Assembly (NCBI GenBank): GCA_043806395.1
Contig: JAZDHC010000012.1
Span: 1-12,249, forward strand
Reading direction: 5' to 3'
DNA from: CG2-30-40-21 sp043806395
GTDB lineage: Bacteria > UBA9089 > CG2-30-40-21
DNA length: 12,249 bases
In this document: positions 5,707-12,249 of the stretch, piece after piece
Numbering within the stretch: the stretch's first letter is position 1
How the letters are laid out: every line of letters starts with the position of its first letter
Notes under the pieces: model-generated
Databases searched by the model: none
What the model was told of the DNA's origin: nothing
What the model saw: only the letters and a program-made list of their open reading frames with translations
Position numbers and translations under genes: made by a program

Positions 5707-6186
5707 TCAACTTTTTAAAAATTTTTCTTGACAAATATGATTTGTTATGATAGAATTTTTAAAAGGTACTGATAGATAGACGAAACGAATTCTTTTATTC
5801 CTCTCAAACCACTCCCTGAACCTTCTAACCTTCCCTGTATCAAAGGGCATTCTAATAACCTTTATTGCACCTCTTTTAACCAAGGATTCCCAAATATCAA
5901 TCTGCTCTCCAACCCCATCCCATGCTGTCTCATTAAAGCAAACAGGTATCCGGCATGTTAAATCTCCAAATACCCATCTCAAGCCCTGCCGTAGATCTTC
6001 TGCTGTCATATCAGACAACAAAGACCTCATCTCAAATAAGTCCTGACACACAAACATACAATCATACGAGCTTATCTTGTCTGAAGACACGGCAATAGGC
6101 CGCATCCCTGAGCCATAGATAAGCCCCTGACACGGTTTATCCCTGCATTGTCTGCATGCAATAGAATTAAATTCAGAGTAACTCAT
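5707..6186 (-). CDS. Unrecognised cysteine-rich protein downstream of clpV
   Basis: A 159-residue protein with no family I recognise. The N-terminal half has seven cysteines at 11, 14, 19, 43, 47, 78 and 83. The first three form CRQCRDKPC (C-x2-C-x4-C), suggesting a metal-binding knuckle. The C-terminal half is basic and lacks cysteine until a final CQEK; it includes KVRRFREWFERNKRIRF. No signal peptide or membrane helix is visible. It begins 15 bases after the clpV stop on the same strand with AGGTGA upstream of its ATG, so it is probably the last gene of the T6SS operon. A role as an accessory, regulatory or effector-related T6SS protein is possible, but context is the only support. It is followed by the repeat block on its downstream side, without a convincing terminator. 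Confidence 0.7.
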   Translation of the reverse strand: MSYSEFNSIACRQCRDKPCQGLIYGSGMRPIAVSSDKISSYDCMFVCQDLFEMRSLLSDMTAEDLRQGLRWVFGDLTCRIPVCFNETAWDGVGEQIDIWESLVKRGAIKVIRMPFDTGKVRRFREWFERNKRIRFVYLSVPFKNSIITNHICQEKFLKS

Positions 6187-6201
6187 ATATCACCTATAAT
6201 C

Positions 6202-8874
6202 TCACAAAAACTCATAAGTAAACCCACCCTCTTCATTAACCCCCAGATTAAGCCTGTTTAACGCCTCGCCCTGTGCCATGCGGGTAAGTATCCCGGATGA
6301 TATTTCTGGCAGCAAATTACTTTGAATAATCTGCTCAATATTTCTTGCACCTGTTTCTATCTGCGTACATTTCTCGGCAATGGCTTGCAGAACATCATCC
6401 CCGTATGACAGGGTCATCTTGCAATTTTTTTCCATGCGGTCTGCAAGTGCCTTAAATTTGAGTTTTACTATCTCTGCCATAACCTCTGAAGAGATTGGGT
6501 AAAATGGCACTACAGTAATTCTGGCAAGCAATGCCGGTTTTAATCTTTCACGAAGGATTGGTCTTATAGCCTCCAACATTTCTTCTATATCAGGTGGTTC
6601 TCCGGCACCACACATTTCTACCATTGCCTCTGATGCCAGATTGCTGGTCATCAGAATAACCGTGTTCTTAAAATCTATTTCCCTGCCTTCACCATCAGCA
6701 AGTACTCCCTTATCAAACACTTGATAAAACAGATTCATTATATCCGGATGTGCCTTTTCTATTTCATCTAAGAGAACAACAGAGTATGGCCGTTGACGAA
6801 TTGCTTCTGTCAGAACGCCACCCTCTCCATAGCCTACATATCCTGGAGGAGAGCCAATCAGTTTTGAACTCGTATGTTTTTCCATGTATTCAGACATATT
6901 GACTGTACTGGTAAACCGTTCACCACCAAAAAGCAGGTCAGCAAGTGCAAGCCCTGTTTCTGTCTTACCAGTGCCGCTTGGACCCACAAGAAGAAATATC
7001 CCAATAGGGGCATTTGGATTGCTCAGCCCTGCCTTTGATGCCCGGATACTTTTGGCAATAGTGCCAATAGCACCATCCTGCCCAAGTATGCGTTTTTTTA
7101 ATTGATCCTCAAGTTTCAGGATGGTTTCTGCCTGATCCCGTATCATCTTGCCAGTAGGTATGCCTGTCCAATCCGAAACTATTGCAGCCACAACATCACT
7201 GTTTACCTCCATATGCAACAATGGGGTGTTGTCTTGCACATGTTTAAGCTCATCTAATGCCTTTCCAATCTCAGCCTGCAAATCAGCACCACTGACCTGC
7301 TCAACTTCATCTGAAGTGGATGTTGTCTCTTCCAAAACTGTTGCTTCTATCTCGGGTTCCTTCTGGCTAATCTTTTGCTGGAGTGCTCTGATCCGCTCAA
7401 TGATTTCCAGCTCCTTTTGCCACTGCATGGTAAGCCTATCCAATTCCTCCTGAAGCCTGCTTTTTTCAACCTCAAGCTGCTGAAGTTCGCCTTCATCAAC
7501 CCCGGTACCCCCCTCAACATCCCGTTTACGGGCAGCAACTTCAATGTTCAGGTTTTCTATCTTTCGTTCTATATTATCCACTGGATGAGGCTTGCTGGAG
7601 AGGCTTATTTTTACCCGAGCTGCCGCTGTATCCATCAGATCAACTGCCTTATCAGGCAATTGCCGTCCAGAGATAAATCGATTTGACAATTGTACCGCAG
7701 CCACAATTGATTCATCAAGAATTCTTACCTTATGAGCAGCTTCATACTTTTCCTTTAAGCCTCGAAGCATCACTTCGGCAATCTCTTCTGACGGCTCATC
7801 TACTTTAACCAACTGAAACCTTCGGGCAAGAGCCGGATCTTTTTCAAAGTATTTTTTGTATTCAGACCAGGTGGTAGCAGCCACTGTACGCAATTCACCG
7901 CGAGCTAAGGCTGGTTTAAGCAAATTAGCCGCATCCCCCTGTCCAGCGGTACCGCCAGCACCGATAAGGGTATGAGCCTCATCTATAAACATGATAATTG
8001 GAACTGCTGATCCCTTTACCTCTGCAATAACCGACTTCAACCTATTTTCAAATTCACCCTTAACCCCTGCTCCAGCCTGAAGGAGTCCAAGGTCAAGCCC
8101 ATAAATCTCAACGCCAGCAAGCACTGAAGGTATATCACCTTTAACTACCCGCAAGGCAAACCCCTCAACCACAGCGGTCTTTCCAACCCCTGCCTCTCCA
8201 ACTAAGATGGGGTTATTCTTACGACGCCGAGCAAGAATATCTATCATCTGACGAATCTCATCATCCCGTCCAAACACAGGGTCTATCTGACCATTTCTGG
8301 CAGAAGCAGTAAAATTAGTACAATACTGGGCTAATGCTGTATCACCCTTATTTTCAGCAACACCCCCCGTGGCAGCAAATTGACCTGTTACTGTTTTATC
8401 CTCTTGCGAGCCAGCAACAATGTACGGAAACTTTTTTCGCAACTCATCCTCATTTATCCCTGAAAGAATATCTACATACTCTGACGACACGCTCAAACCC
8501 TGCTGGGTTGCCAGGGTAACCAGCAATATCCCTGATCGAATCTCTGCATGCCCATACTCAACAGATGCAATCATCCATGCCCTTTCTATCATCTCCAGAA
8601 GAATTGGTGAAAATGTTGGTCTGCCAGCATTACCGGTACGAAACTTTTCCATTGTATGCAGCAATACCTCCTGAAACTTGCCTGCATCAATCTCAAAATG
8701 CCGTAGTATTTTGGGAATGTCTCCACCCCCCTCCTCAAGCAATTTCAGAAACAGGTGTTCAAAGGTTACCTCATAATGTGCCCGGGCAATGCAAAAACCG
8801 GCTGAAGCCTCTAATGCCCTGGTGCATTGTGGGTTGCATCTTTTCATTAATGCCTTAATGTCTCTTGTAATCAT
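6202..8874 (-). CDS. tssH: T6SS ATPase ClpV (TssH), AAA+ sheath-recycling unfoldase
   Basis: This 890-residue class I Clp/Hsp100 ATPase of the ClpV subgroup has an N domain (about 1-150) opening MITRDIKALMKRCNPQCTRALEASAGFC. NBD1 has Walker A GEAGVGKT (226-233), Walker B IIMFIDEAH (293-301) and Arg residues 351-352. A coiled-coil middle region spans about 435-510, then an acidic Ser/Thr-rich linker to about 530. NBD2 has Walker A GPSGTGKT (631-638) and Walker B VVLLDE (699-704), followed by a C-terminal domain. ClpV extracts TssC from contracted sheaths in the cytoplasm so that TssB/TssC can be reused. The length and the tssF-tssG neighbours separate it from housekeeping ClpB. The ATG is preceded by GGAGG seven bases away. 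All motifs are intact. The gene lies 68 bp after tssG and 15 bp before the cysteine-rich gene. Confidence 0.95.
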   Translation of the reverse strand: MITRDIKALMKRCNPQCTRALEASAGFCIARAHYEVTFEHLFLKLLEEGGGDIPKILRHFEIDAGKFQEVLLHTMEKFRTGNAGRPTFSPILLEMIERAWMIASVEYGHAEIRSGILLVTLATQQGLSVSSEYVDILSGINEDELRKKFPYIVAGSQEDKTVTGQFAATGGVAENKGDTALAQYCTNFTASARNGQIDPVFGRDDEIRQMIDILARRRKNNPILVGEAGVGKTAVVEGFALRVVKGDIPSVLAGVEIYGLDLGLLQAGAGVKGEFENRLKSVIAEVKGSAVPIIMFIDEAHTLIGAGGTAGQGDAANLLKPALARGELRTVAATTWSEYKKYFEKDPALARRFQLVKVDEPSEEIAEVMLRGLKEKYEAAHKVRILDESIVAAVQLSNRFISGRQLPDKAVDLMDTAAARVKISLSSKPHPVDNIERKIENLNIEVAARKRDVEGGTGVDEGELQQLEVEKSRLQEELDRLTMQWQKELEIIERIRALQQKISQKEPEIEATVLEETTSTSDEVEQVSGADLQAEIGKALDELKHVQDNTPLLHMEVNSDVVAAIVSDWTGIPTGKMIRDQAETILKLEDQLKKRILGQDGAIGTIAKSIRASKAGLSNPNAPIGIFLLVGPSGTGKTETGLALADLLFGGERFTSTVNMSEYMEKHTSSKLIGSPPGYVGYGEGGVLTEAIRQRPYSVVLLDEIEKAHPDIMNLFYQVFDKGVLADGEGREIDFKNTVILMTSNLASEAMVEMCGAGEPPDIEEMLEAIRPILRERLKPALLARITVVPFYPISSEVMAEIVKLKFKALADRMEKNCKMTLSYGDDVLQAIAEKCTQIETGARNIEQIIQSNLLPEISSGILTRMAQGEALNRLNLGVNEEGGFTYEFL

Positions 8875-8916
8875 TGTTTACCTCCAATATAATATCGTAA
8901 TTACTTTGACTTTGTT

Positions 8917-8938
8917 AAACCGCAGAGAACACAGCAAA
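8917..8938. repeat. Short dispersed CCGCAGAGAACACAG motif in the tssG-clpV gap
   Basis: Aaaccgcagagaacacagca begins at 8917. A related inverse form (ctttgtgctttctgcggtga, 11607-11626) lies just upstream of tssF. From memory, such ACCGCAGAG...ACAGAG segments are widespread intergenic repeats in many bacterial genomes. In both places they lie close to a ribosome-binding site. No function is evident. Confidence 0.35.
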
Positions 8939-8942
8939 ATCC

Positions 8943-9899
8943 TTATTCAAAAATTATATGTGCATCCTCCCGTGGCATTGTCAATGCCCATGTGGTCTGC
9001 CCCAATCGACCGTTTCCCTCAGAAGAAAGAACAAGGGATGAGATATCCTCTCCTTTAACAATAAACTCTATATCAAACCTCAATTGATCTGAAACATACA
9101 TGCCTACTAATCGTTTCAAAACCTCAAACTGTTTTGTCCCTGGAAGAAACCCTTCATATCTAATTAAGGAAATAGGACCAATAATTACCCGAAATTTTCC
9201 CAAGCGGTCAAGCACCTGACTACCAACAGACAGATTCTTTCCTAAAGAGGAATTTTTCGCACCCAATCCACACTGAAAGTCTTTGGGGATATTTACCCAT
9301 TGTGGCAAACACTCACTTATCTTTATGGTTATGCCATCGAAGAAGTCAGATAATAAAACCCGTAGTCCTTCCGCAGGTCTATTTCTCATGCTAAGGATAC
9401 CGGTATACTTAAGTAACTGTGCTGTTGGCAATCCTGTTGCCTGACTAACTACATCCAAATCCAAGCCAAATAATGCCCGCACATGCTTTGAAACAGCGTC
9501 AATTCCATCAGATTGAAAGGAGAGATAATATCGATACTTTTTCCATGCCTGATAAAAAAGCCATATCAGTCTATGATTGAAAATATCCAAAAAATCTTGT
9601 AATGACTTCCCCTTTTCTTCCGGAGAGGTTATCAACTCAGTAAAGTATATAGGTATCGGGGCACTTATCCCATAAAGTCCCATAAATCTTATAACTACCC
9701 GGATTGTTTCCTTATCAAGGGTGTCCACTATCTCTTTTATCTGAGCCGTTGGAAATCCAAGGGATGTATCTGGCTGCAACCTTACTGTTTTATTTAACCA
9801 TTCCAACAGGGTAACTGCCTGAAAAAAATCGAACTTATACCCTTCGTTTAACAGATTATCCTCTATATGATACTCTTTTTCCCTATTATTGGCAACCAT
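8943..9899 (-). CDS. tssG: T6SS baseplate wedge protein TssG (ImpH/VasB family)
   Basis: This 318-residue protein has the family hallmark FDFFQAVTLLEW at residues 23-34, then SLGFPTAQI (about 46-54), RFMGLYGISAPIPIYFTE (about 71-88) and FLDIFNHRLIWLFYQAWKKYRY (about 102-123). The length is close to typical TssG. In the assembled T6SS, one TssG binds two TssF to form the baseplate wedge around which TssK and TssE gather at the inner membrane. The start at 9899 lies inside tssF, giving a 37-base overlap. A purine-rich GGGAGAGGG precedes it at about nine bases, so coupled translation is likely. A 68-bp gap with a short dispersed repeat separates it from clpV. No frame damage is visible. Confidence 0.93.
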   Translation of the reverse strand: MVANNREKEYHIEDNLLNEGYKFDFFQAVTLLEWLNKTVRLQPDTSLGFPTAQIKEIVDTLDKETIRVVIRFMGLYGISAPIPIYFTELITSPEEKGKSLQDFLDIFNHRLIWLFYQAWKKYRYYLSFQSDGIDAVSKHVRALFGLDLDVVSQATGLPTAQLLKYTGILSMRNRPAEGLRVLLSDFFDGITIKISECLPQWVNIPKDFQCGLGAKNSSLGKNLSVGSQVLDRLGKFRVIIGPISLIRYEGFLPGTKQFEVLKRLVGMYVSDQLRFDIEFIVKGEDISSLVLSSEGNGRLGQTTWALTMPREDAHIIFE

Positions 9900-11596
9900 T
9901 CAAGTTTTCCCTCTCCCTTTCTATAACTTACGGTCAATTTTGTAAAAGAATTAATGGATGCATACAATGAGATAAATTCATTTAATAGTGAAGCAAAAAG
10001 GCACACATCCCCTTCATCTTCAAAATGTTTTTCATCCAATGTGATATGGAAATGTGTCCCCATCACTGCAACACCATGGAGCAGGATTTGTTCAGGGCAA
10101 GCAGTTACCTCAAGAATTCCAGCAATTCTACGATGATTTGCTTCTGTATTGGCTACATTATAAAGTTCAAGAAGATTTTTTAATGCCTCAGAATTTGTTA
10201 TGGATACAAAATTCAAGGCTAAATGAGAGATAAACCTCCATTCAAGATTTTTACCTAATTCCATGTGCAAGGAAAGAGTGGGCTTGGTAATATTTGAAAA
10301 ACTGACAAATCCCGGCACATCCTGAGTAGGTCGGCAAATATCTCCTATTCCCACCCTTTTTGCTAAATCCCCATTTGTGCATATAAGCTCTATTGATATG
10401 GTTTCTTGTAAGAGTGTTGTATTTTTTGGGCAAACAAAGGAAAGGTAAGTATCCCATCCTCCCCAGGGAGAAGTCTCTCGAGTAAGATTATAATAATATC
10501 CTTCATCCCCTTCTTCTGTTTTATGTCTAAATGAATAAAATGGCTTATATTTATGTCGTTGGTGTGAACCTGAAATAATTCCCTCTACTGAAACAACAGA
10601 ATGAACTTCAAGATATTGAGGATTCACAAGATCTGTTACAATCTTATACCTTGTTTTCAAATGGTCTAATCGTATTGGCTCAGCATCTCTGGGGAACATA
10701 TTAATCACCGGGGTACAATAAAGTCTAAAATTTTCTTTAGCTATTTTTAACCCGGCCGGTATCTTACCCTTTAACCTTATTTGCACCTTAAACCCTGACT
10801 CTACGGCTGATTCCTGCAACATGTTCAGATTGCAAATATCAACGAAAAAAAACTTTTCTGGAAAGAGGAAGTATTCCTCTATCAATCTGTATCCCTTGTA
10901 TGAATGCTCAGGATATGGCAGAACAGACTCATCTTCTCCAAATCCTACCATCTTTAAGTCACCAATGTTATATCGGTTATTTTCTTTATCCCCTTGAAGG
11001 GTTATTTCTTTCACCTCATTGCTTAACAAACGATACAGAGGATAGGTTGCAGATGGTTCTCCAAACAGATAAAGCCTTATCTTATCAAGCCTTATATCAG
11101 GGAATGGTATTCCTTCGTCAATAGTAAACTCTAACAATATAGAATTTTCTCCACCCTCGTGCAGAATAGAAGCATTAGCAAGAAAGACAGGGTAAATATT
11201 AACGGCATAACATGTTTGGAATCGGCAAGGTTGTATTGCTTCCACAGGTTCAGAATCAACCATTGTGTTTTGCGGGATAACATAAGACTCACTTATTCTG
11301 CCCTTAATCGGGGAAAATTCAAGAATTGATATAGAGGGAATGGGACATAGATAATGTGGATAGATAAGAGATAAAAGACTATGAGTAATCTCTGGAAGCT
11401 CATCGTCTAATTTTTTATGGATTCGAGCTGTAAGAAATGAAAACGATTCCAATAATCGTTCTATATGTGGATCCCGTGCCCTATGGTCATCAAGGTTCAG
11501 GTATTGAGCAATATCTGGATGAATCTTAGCAAACTCCTTGCCATCTTCAAGTAAATATCTTAATTCTTCTTTGTAGTAATTGTCTACACTTGTCAT
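9863..11596 (-). CDS. tssF: T6SS baseplate wedge protein TssF (ImpG/VasA family)
   Basis: A 577-residue protein from the chosen start MTSVDNYYKEELRYL. The strongly conserved N-terminal region DPHIERLLESFSFLTARIHKKLDDELPEITHSLLSLIYPHYLCPIPS spans about 42-88; it is diagnostic of TssF. TssF pairs with TssG in a 2:1 wedge complex of the T6SS baseplate in the cytoplasm under the membrane complex. The frame is open upstream to 11725 (43 more codons), but that extension has no TssF similarity. ATG 11596 has an ideal AAGGAG seven bases upstream and gives a family-typical start and length. The gene overlaps tssG by 37 bases and is the first T6SS gene here. tssB, tssC, tssE and hcp, often found upstream, are absent. 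Confidence 0.94.
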   Translation of the reverse strand: MTSVDNYYKEELRYLLEDGKEFAKIHPDIAQYLNLDDHRARDPHIERLLESFSFLTARIHKKLDDELPEITHSLLSLIYPHYLCPIPSISILEFSPIKGRISESYVIPQNTMVDSEPVEAIQPCRFQTCYAVNIYPVFLANASILHEGGENSILLEFTIDEGIPFPDIRLDKIRLYLFGEPSATYPLYRLLSNEVKEITLQGDKENNRYNIGDLKMVGFGEDESVLPYPEHSYKGYRLIEEYFLFPEKFFFVDICNLNMLQESAVESGFKVQIRLKGKIPAGLKIAKENFRLYCTPVINMFPRDAEPIRLDHLKTRYKIVTDLVNPQYLEVHSVVSVEGIISGSHQRHKYKPFYSFRHKTEEGDEGYYYNLTRETSPWGGWDTYLSFVCPKNTTLLQETISIELICTNGDLAKRVGIGDICRPTQDVPGFVSFSNITKPTLSLHMELGKNLEWRFISHLALNFVSITNSEALKNLLELYNVANTEANHRRIAGILEVTACPEQILLHGVAVMGTHFHITLDEKHFEDEGDVCLFASLLNEFISLYASINSFTKLTVSYRKGEGKLEWLPIIGKKSII

Positions 11597-11628
11597 ATTA
11601 AAACTCCTTTGTGCTTTCTGCGGTGAGT

Positions 11629-11657
11629 AATATAGCGTTTCATTAAAATGTTGAGAA
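11629..11657 (-). promoter_or_regulatory. Candidate promoter for the tssF operon
   Basis: Reading the minus strand, TTCTCA (complement of 11652-11657) and TATATT (complement of 11629-11634) are 17 bases apart, and the AAGGAG of tssF (11604-11609) follows about 20 bases downstream. The -10 box differs from consensus at one position; the -35 box is weak. It would give a short leader and make tssF the first gene of its transcript. Confidence 0.35.
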
Positions 11658-11747
11658 AACCGGGCACCGTCCCAATACTGTTCGGCACGATTCTTGCTTG
11701 TGATTTTGGCCAACTGTCGCGTCAATCTTACGATGTCGTGAATAACC

Positions 11748-11776
11748 TTGCAATATCGTAAATAATCTGGTATACT
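11748..11776 (+). promoter_or_regulatory. Good sigma70-type promoter upstream of the IS630-like fragment
   Basis: TTGCAA (11748-11753) and TATACT (11771-11776) are separated by 17 bases, with TGG directly before the -10 (extended -10). It points rightward, away from the T6SS genes. The short inverted repeat ttacgat (11728-11734)/atcgtaa (11755-11761) overlaps the -35 side and could be part of a transposon end. A GGGAGG ribosome-binding site follows at 11794-11799. Confidence 0.5.
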
Positions 11777-11806
11777 TTCTTCATAATCAAACTGGGAGGC
11801 TTGAAT

Positions 11807-12034
11807 ATGAAGAAAAATATCGTAACACTTACCGAAGATACATGTAAAGTTCTTGGCGAACTCAATTCAAAGGGCAAGCACAGTTCACAGACAAGCCCTA
11901 TTAAAGAGGAAGACCTGCAAGGATTTAAGCGTATTCGCAAGTTTATTCCTATGCTCGACAGGCTGTTACGGAATGGGAATTTGACAGGAGATGCGTACAA
12001 TATGTTGTCCGTATTTCGTAGGGACATCCCCTAA
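11807..12034 (+). pseudogene. Small ORF with an IS630-type transposase N terminus, probably a truncated remnant
   Basis: This 75-residue ORF starts at ATG 11807 with GGGAGG seven bases upstream; the TTG at 11801 is too close to that site. The first 28 or so residues, MKKNIVTLTEDTCKVLGELN then SKGKHSSQ, match my recollection of IS630-family transposase openings (IVTLT...L..L.SKGKH.SQ). The usual continuation (helix-turn-helix, later DDE catalytic residues) is missing in all three frames. Instead an unrelated basic tail runs to the stop: SPIKEEDLQGFKRIRKFIPM, then LDRLLRNGNLTGDAYNMLSV and FRRDIP. I do not recognise the tail. The likeliest reading is a deletion or fusion remnant. A real small protein is possible because promoter and ribosome-binding site are intact. 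An antisense frame (11728-12027) is a shadow. Confidence 0.5.
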
Positions 12035-12166
12035 AAATTGACCCACAGCTTGACAGTCTCACTGACCTTTTTTTCACTCCAAGACTAAACCATATCTGAA
12101 AAGAAAGAAAATTGGGGACGGTTCACCTTTGTTTGAAAGCTTGCGGTTAGTTGAGAGTGCAATATT

Positions 12167-12198
12167 CCCCCTTAGAAAAGGGGGTTAGGGGGTTGTAT
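12167..12198. repeat. G/C-run palindrome (CCCCCTT...AAGGGGGTTAGGGGGTT)
   Basis: Ccccctt (12167-12173) and aaggggg (12178-12184) form a 7-bp hairpin with loop agaa, followed by another aggggg at 12187-12192. Similar C-run/G-run intergenic elements recur in repeat-rich environmental genomes, by recollection. It could weakly terminate transcription from the left, but no T-run follows. Confidence 0.45.
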
Positions 12199-12234
12199 TC
12201 TGTAGATGATGTCCCCTTGCCCGAAAGGAATCAT

Positions 12235-12249
12235 ATGAAAAACGATGAA
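12235..12249 (+). CDS. Possible start of a gene cut by the window edge
   Basis: ATG at 12235 follows AAAGGAA (12224-12230) at a short spacing and opens MKNDE before the window ends. Five codons cannot identify a product, so this is only a candidate start. Confidence 0.3.

Noticed and set aside
5640..5760. Intrinsic terminator after the cysteine-rich gene
   Set aside because: There are T- and A-runs and a tiny ggag/ctcc hairpin, but no stable stem followed by a T-run on the minus strand.
7148..7453. Plus-strand ORFs inside clpV (also 6884-7105, 7375-7686, 8420-8858)
   Set aside because: They are antisense shadows of a strongly conserved ATPase gene, with low-complexity translations and no credible ribosome-binding sites.
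6202..8874. Housekeeping ClpB chaperone
   Set aside because: The N-terminal sequence and the tssF-tssG neighbours fit ClpV, and no ClpB-like heat-shock context is seen.
11597..11725. 43-codon N-terminal extension of TssF
   Set aside because: The extension has no TssF similarity, while the internal ATG at 11596 has an ideal ribosome-binding site and gives the normal family start.
11728..12027. Minus-strand 99-codon frame opposite the IS630-like fragment
   Set aside because: It has no recognisable motifs, and the plus strand has a promoter, a ribosome-binding site and a transposase-like start.

Overview
The window is about 12 kb of A+T-rich bacterial DNA. It combines accessory genes, degenerate repeats and gene fragments on the left with part of a type VI secretion system (T6SS) on the right. 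T6SS baseplate genes and a ClpV ATPase imply a Gram-negative host. The mixture of HEPN/MNT, DUF4160/DUF2442 and AAA-ATPase_like genes with many small palindromic elements suits an environmental bacterium with a large, repeat-rich genome (for example Desulfobacterota, Nitrospirota or Planctomycetota). The sequence alone does not settle the phylum.

Left part, plus strand: a HEPN/MNT toxin-antitoxin pair (mntA-hepT, 243-1081) with a plausible promoter. Next comes a short inverted-repeat element, then a DegT-family sugar aminotransferase (1259-2395). It is followed by what looks like the first 19 codons of a nucleotide-sugar dehydratase/epimerase gene, cut off and overrun by palindromic repeats, including a 149-bp MITE-like element. 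An intact AAA-ATPase_like/PD-(D/E)XK protein gene (2943-4526) follows; its last codons lie in a 78-bp sequence that is repeated in tandem.

Middle: a tightly overlapping DUF4160-DUF2442 pair (4867-5422), a probable toxin-antitoxin-like module. On both sides it abuts blocks of degenerate repeats with unit lengths alternating around 18 and 20 bp. Outside these blocks lie two related palindromes that end in the same 14-nt right arm. This cassette-like arrangement is the most unusual structure in the window.

Right part, minus strand: tssF, tssG, tssH/clpV and an unrecognised 159-residue cysteine-rich protein, read in that order as one probable operon. TssF and TssG are wedge proteins of the T6SS baseplate, and ClpV recycles the contracted sheath. 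The remaining T6SS core genes are not in the window. Upstream of tssF there is a divergent, well-promoted fragment resembling the N terminus of an IS630-type transposase, then more repeats and the possible start of another gene at the right edge. This looks like an eroded boundary of the secretion cluster.
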